NCBI RefSeq assembly: GCF_003254395.2
Contig: NC_037640.1
Coordinates: 282,501 to 346,500, forward strand
Reading direction: 5' to 3'
DNA length: 64,000 bases
DNA from: Apis mellifera
Lineage: Eukaryota > Arthropoda > Insecta > Hymenoptera > Apidae
Shown: positions 63,487-64,000 of the stretch, piece by piece
Position numbering within the stretch: position 1 is the first letter of the stretch
Layout of the letters: each line of letters opens with the position of its first letter
Made by a program: the position numbers and the translations under genes
The notes under the pieces: model-generated
What the model was told of the DNA's origin: nothing
The model's input: only the letters and a program-made list of their open reading frames with translations
Database searches by the model: none

Positions 63487-64000
63487 TTTTTAAAAATATT
63501 TTTTTGTAATATATATTAAACGTATAGTGTAAAAATAATATTTGATTTAAAAAACATTTTTCTTCGATAATTGAGAATTGCTTGTATGTATATAATCATT
63601 ATAGAAAAATTGTTTTTGTTCAATCAAGAATTATTTATATAATATCATATAATATATTGTTTGTATATATGCATAATATCAAAAACAAATACTGATTTAA
63701 AAATTATATGATATATTATGAGAATATTTTAATTTATAATTTAATTTGATTTAATAGAAAAAATTATTTTGAATGTGCCATAATAAAATATTTGTGAAAT
63801 CTTTTGATTATAAAAAAAAAATTTCACTTATTATCTTATAGATTTAATCAATTGAAATTTGATTAAAGAATAATTTTTAAAATATCTAAATAATTTTGAA
63901 TACATATTGATAAGTTTTTCTTGAGGATTGATTAATCAGTAGGTAATTAAGCATAAAAAACAAATACAATTGGAATAAATATTTTTATCTGAATTTTTGA

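Overview
The window looks like nuclear DNA of a very AT-rich insect, most likely a bee (Apis or a close relative). The evidence is a background far above 70% A+T, many AT, CT and GT microsatellites, short phase-consistent introns, and a set of single-copy animal genes in many small exons. The organism call is inference. I found no bacterial operons, rRNA, tRNA or CRISPR array.

Seven protein genes could be assembled exon by exon with consistent splice phases. From left to right they are: a SUN-domain nuclear-envelope protein (minus, 4880-15545, 14 exons); a ZAD plus 18-finger C2H2 transcription factor (plus, 19325-23851, 4 exons); a TMEM209 orthologue (minus, 27368-29604, 8 exons); the biotin-carrying alpha subunit of methylcrotonyl-CoA carboxylase, MCCC1 (minus, 30647-33882, 9 exons); the ESCRT/VPS4 cofactor VTA1/LIP5 (plus, 44272-48845, 4 exons); a NACHO/TMEM35-type acetylcholine-receptor chaperone (minus, 50438-52151, 4 exons); and a FLASH/CASP8AP2-like histone pre-mRNA processing factor (minus, 53487-56311, 3 exons). 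An unrecognised reading frame (63043-63486) and a promoter-like GC bump (61.9-62.6 kb) may mark the start of another gene at the right edge.

The genes do not form one pathway. SUN and TMEM209 both belong to nuclear-envelope families. MCCC1 acts in mitochondrial leucine breakdown, VTA1 in endosomal sorting, NACHO in receptor assembly in the ER, and FLASH in histone mRNA 3' end formation.

The space between genes holds decayed mobile DNA. A long relic of a non-LTR retrotransposon lies on the minus strand at about 35.2-40.0 kb, with gag-like, endonuclease and reverse-transcriptase traces in the expected order. A second fragment sits inside a SUN intron. At least seven copies of one AT-rich palindromic, MITE-like family are scattered across the window, and one degenerate pogo-like MITE is present.

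The most unusual area is the SUN gene at 8.4-10.7 kb. A symmetric 180-nt exon is flanked on one side by an intron that is almost entirely a long inverted repeat, and on the other by a 322-bp compound CT/TCCG/GT tract. This arrangement invites tests for RNA-structure-controlled splicing or RNA editing.
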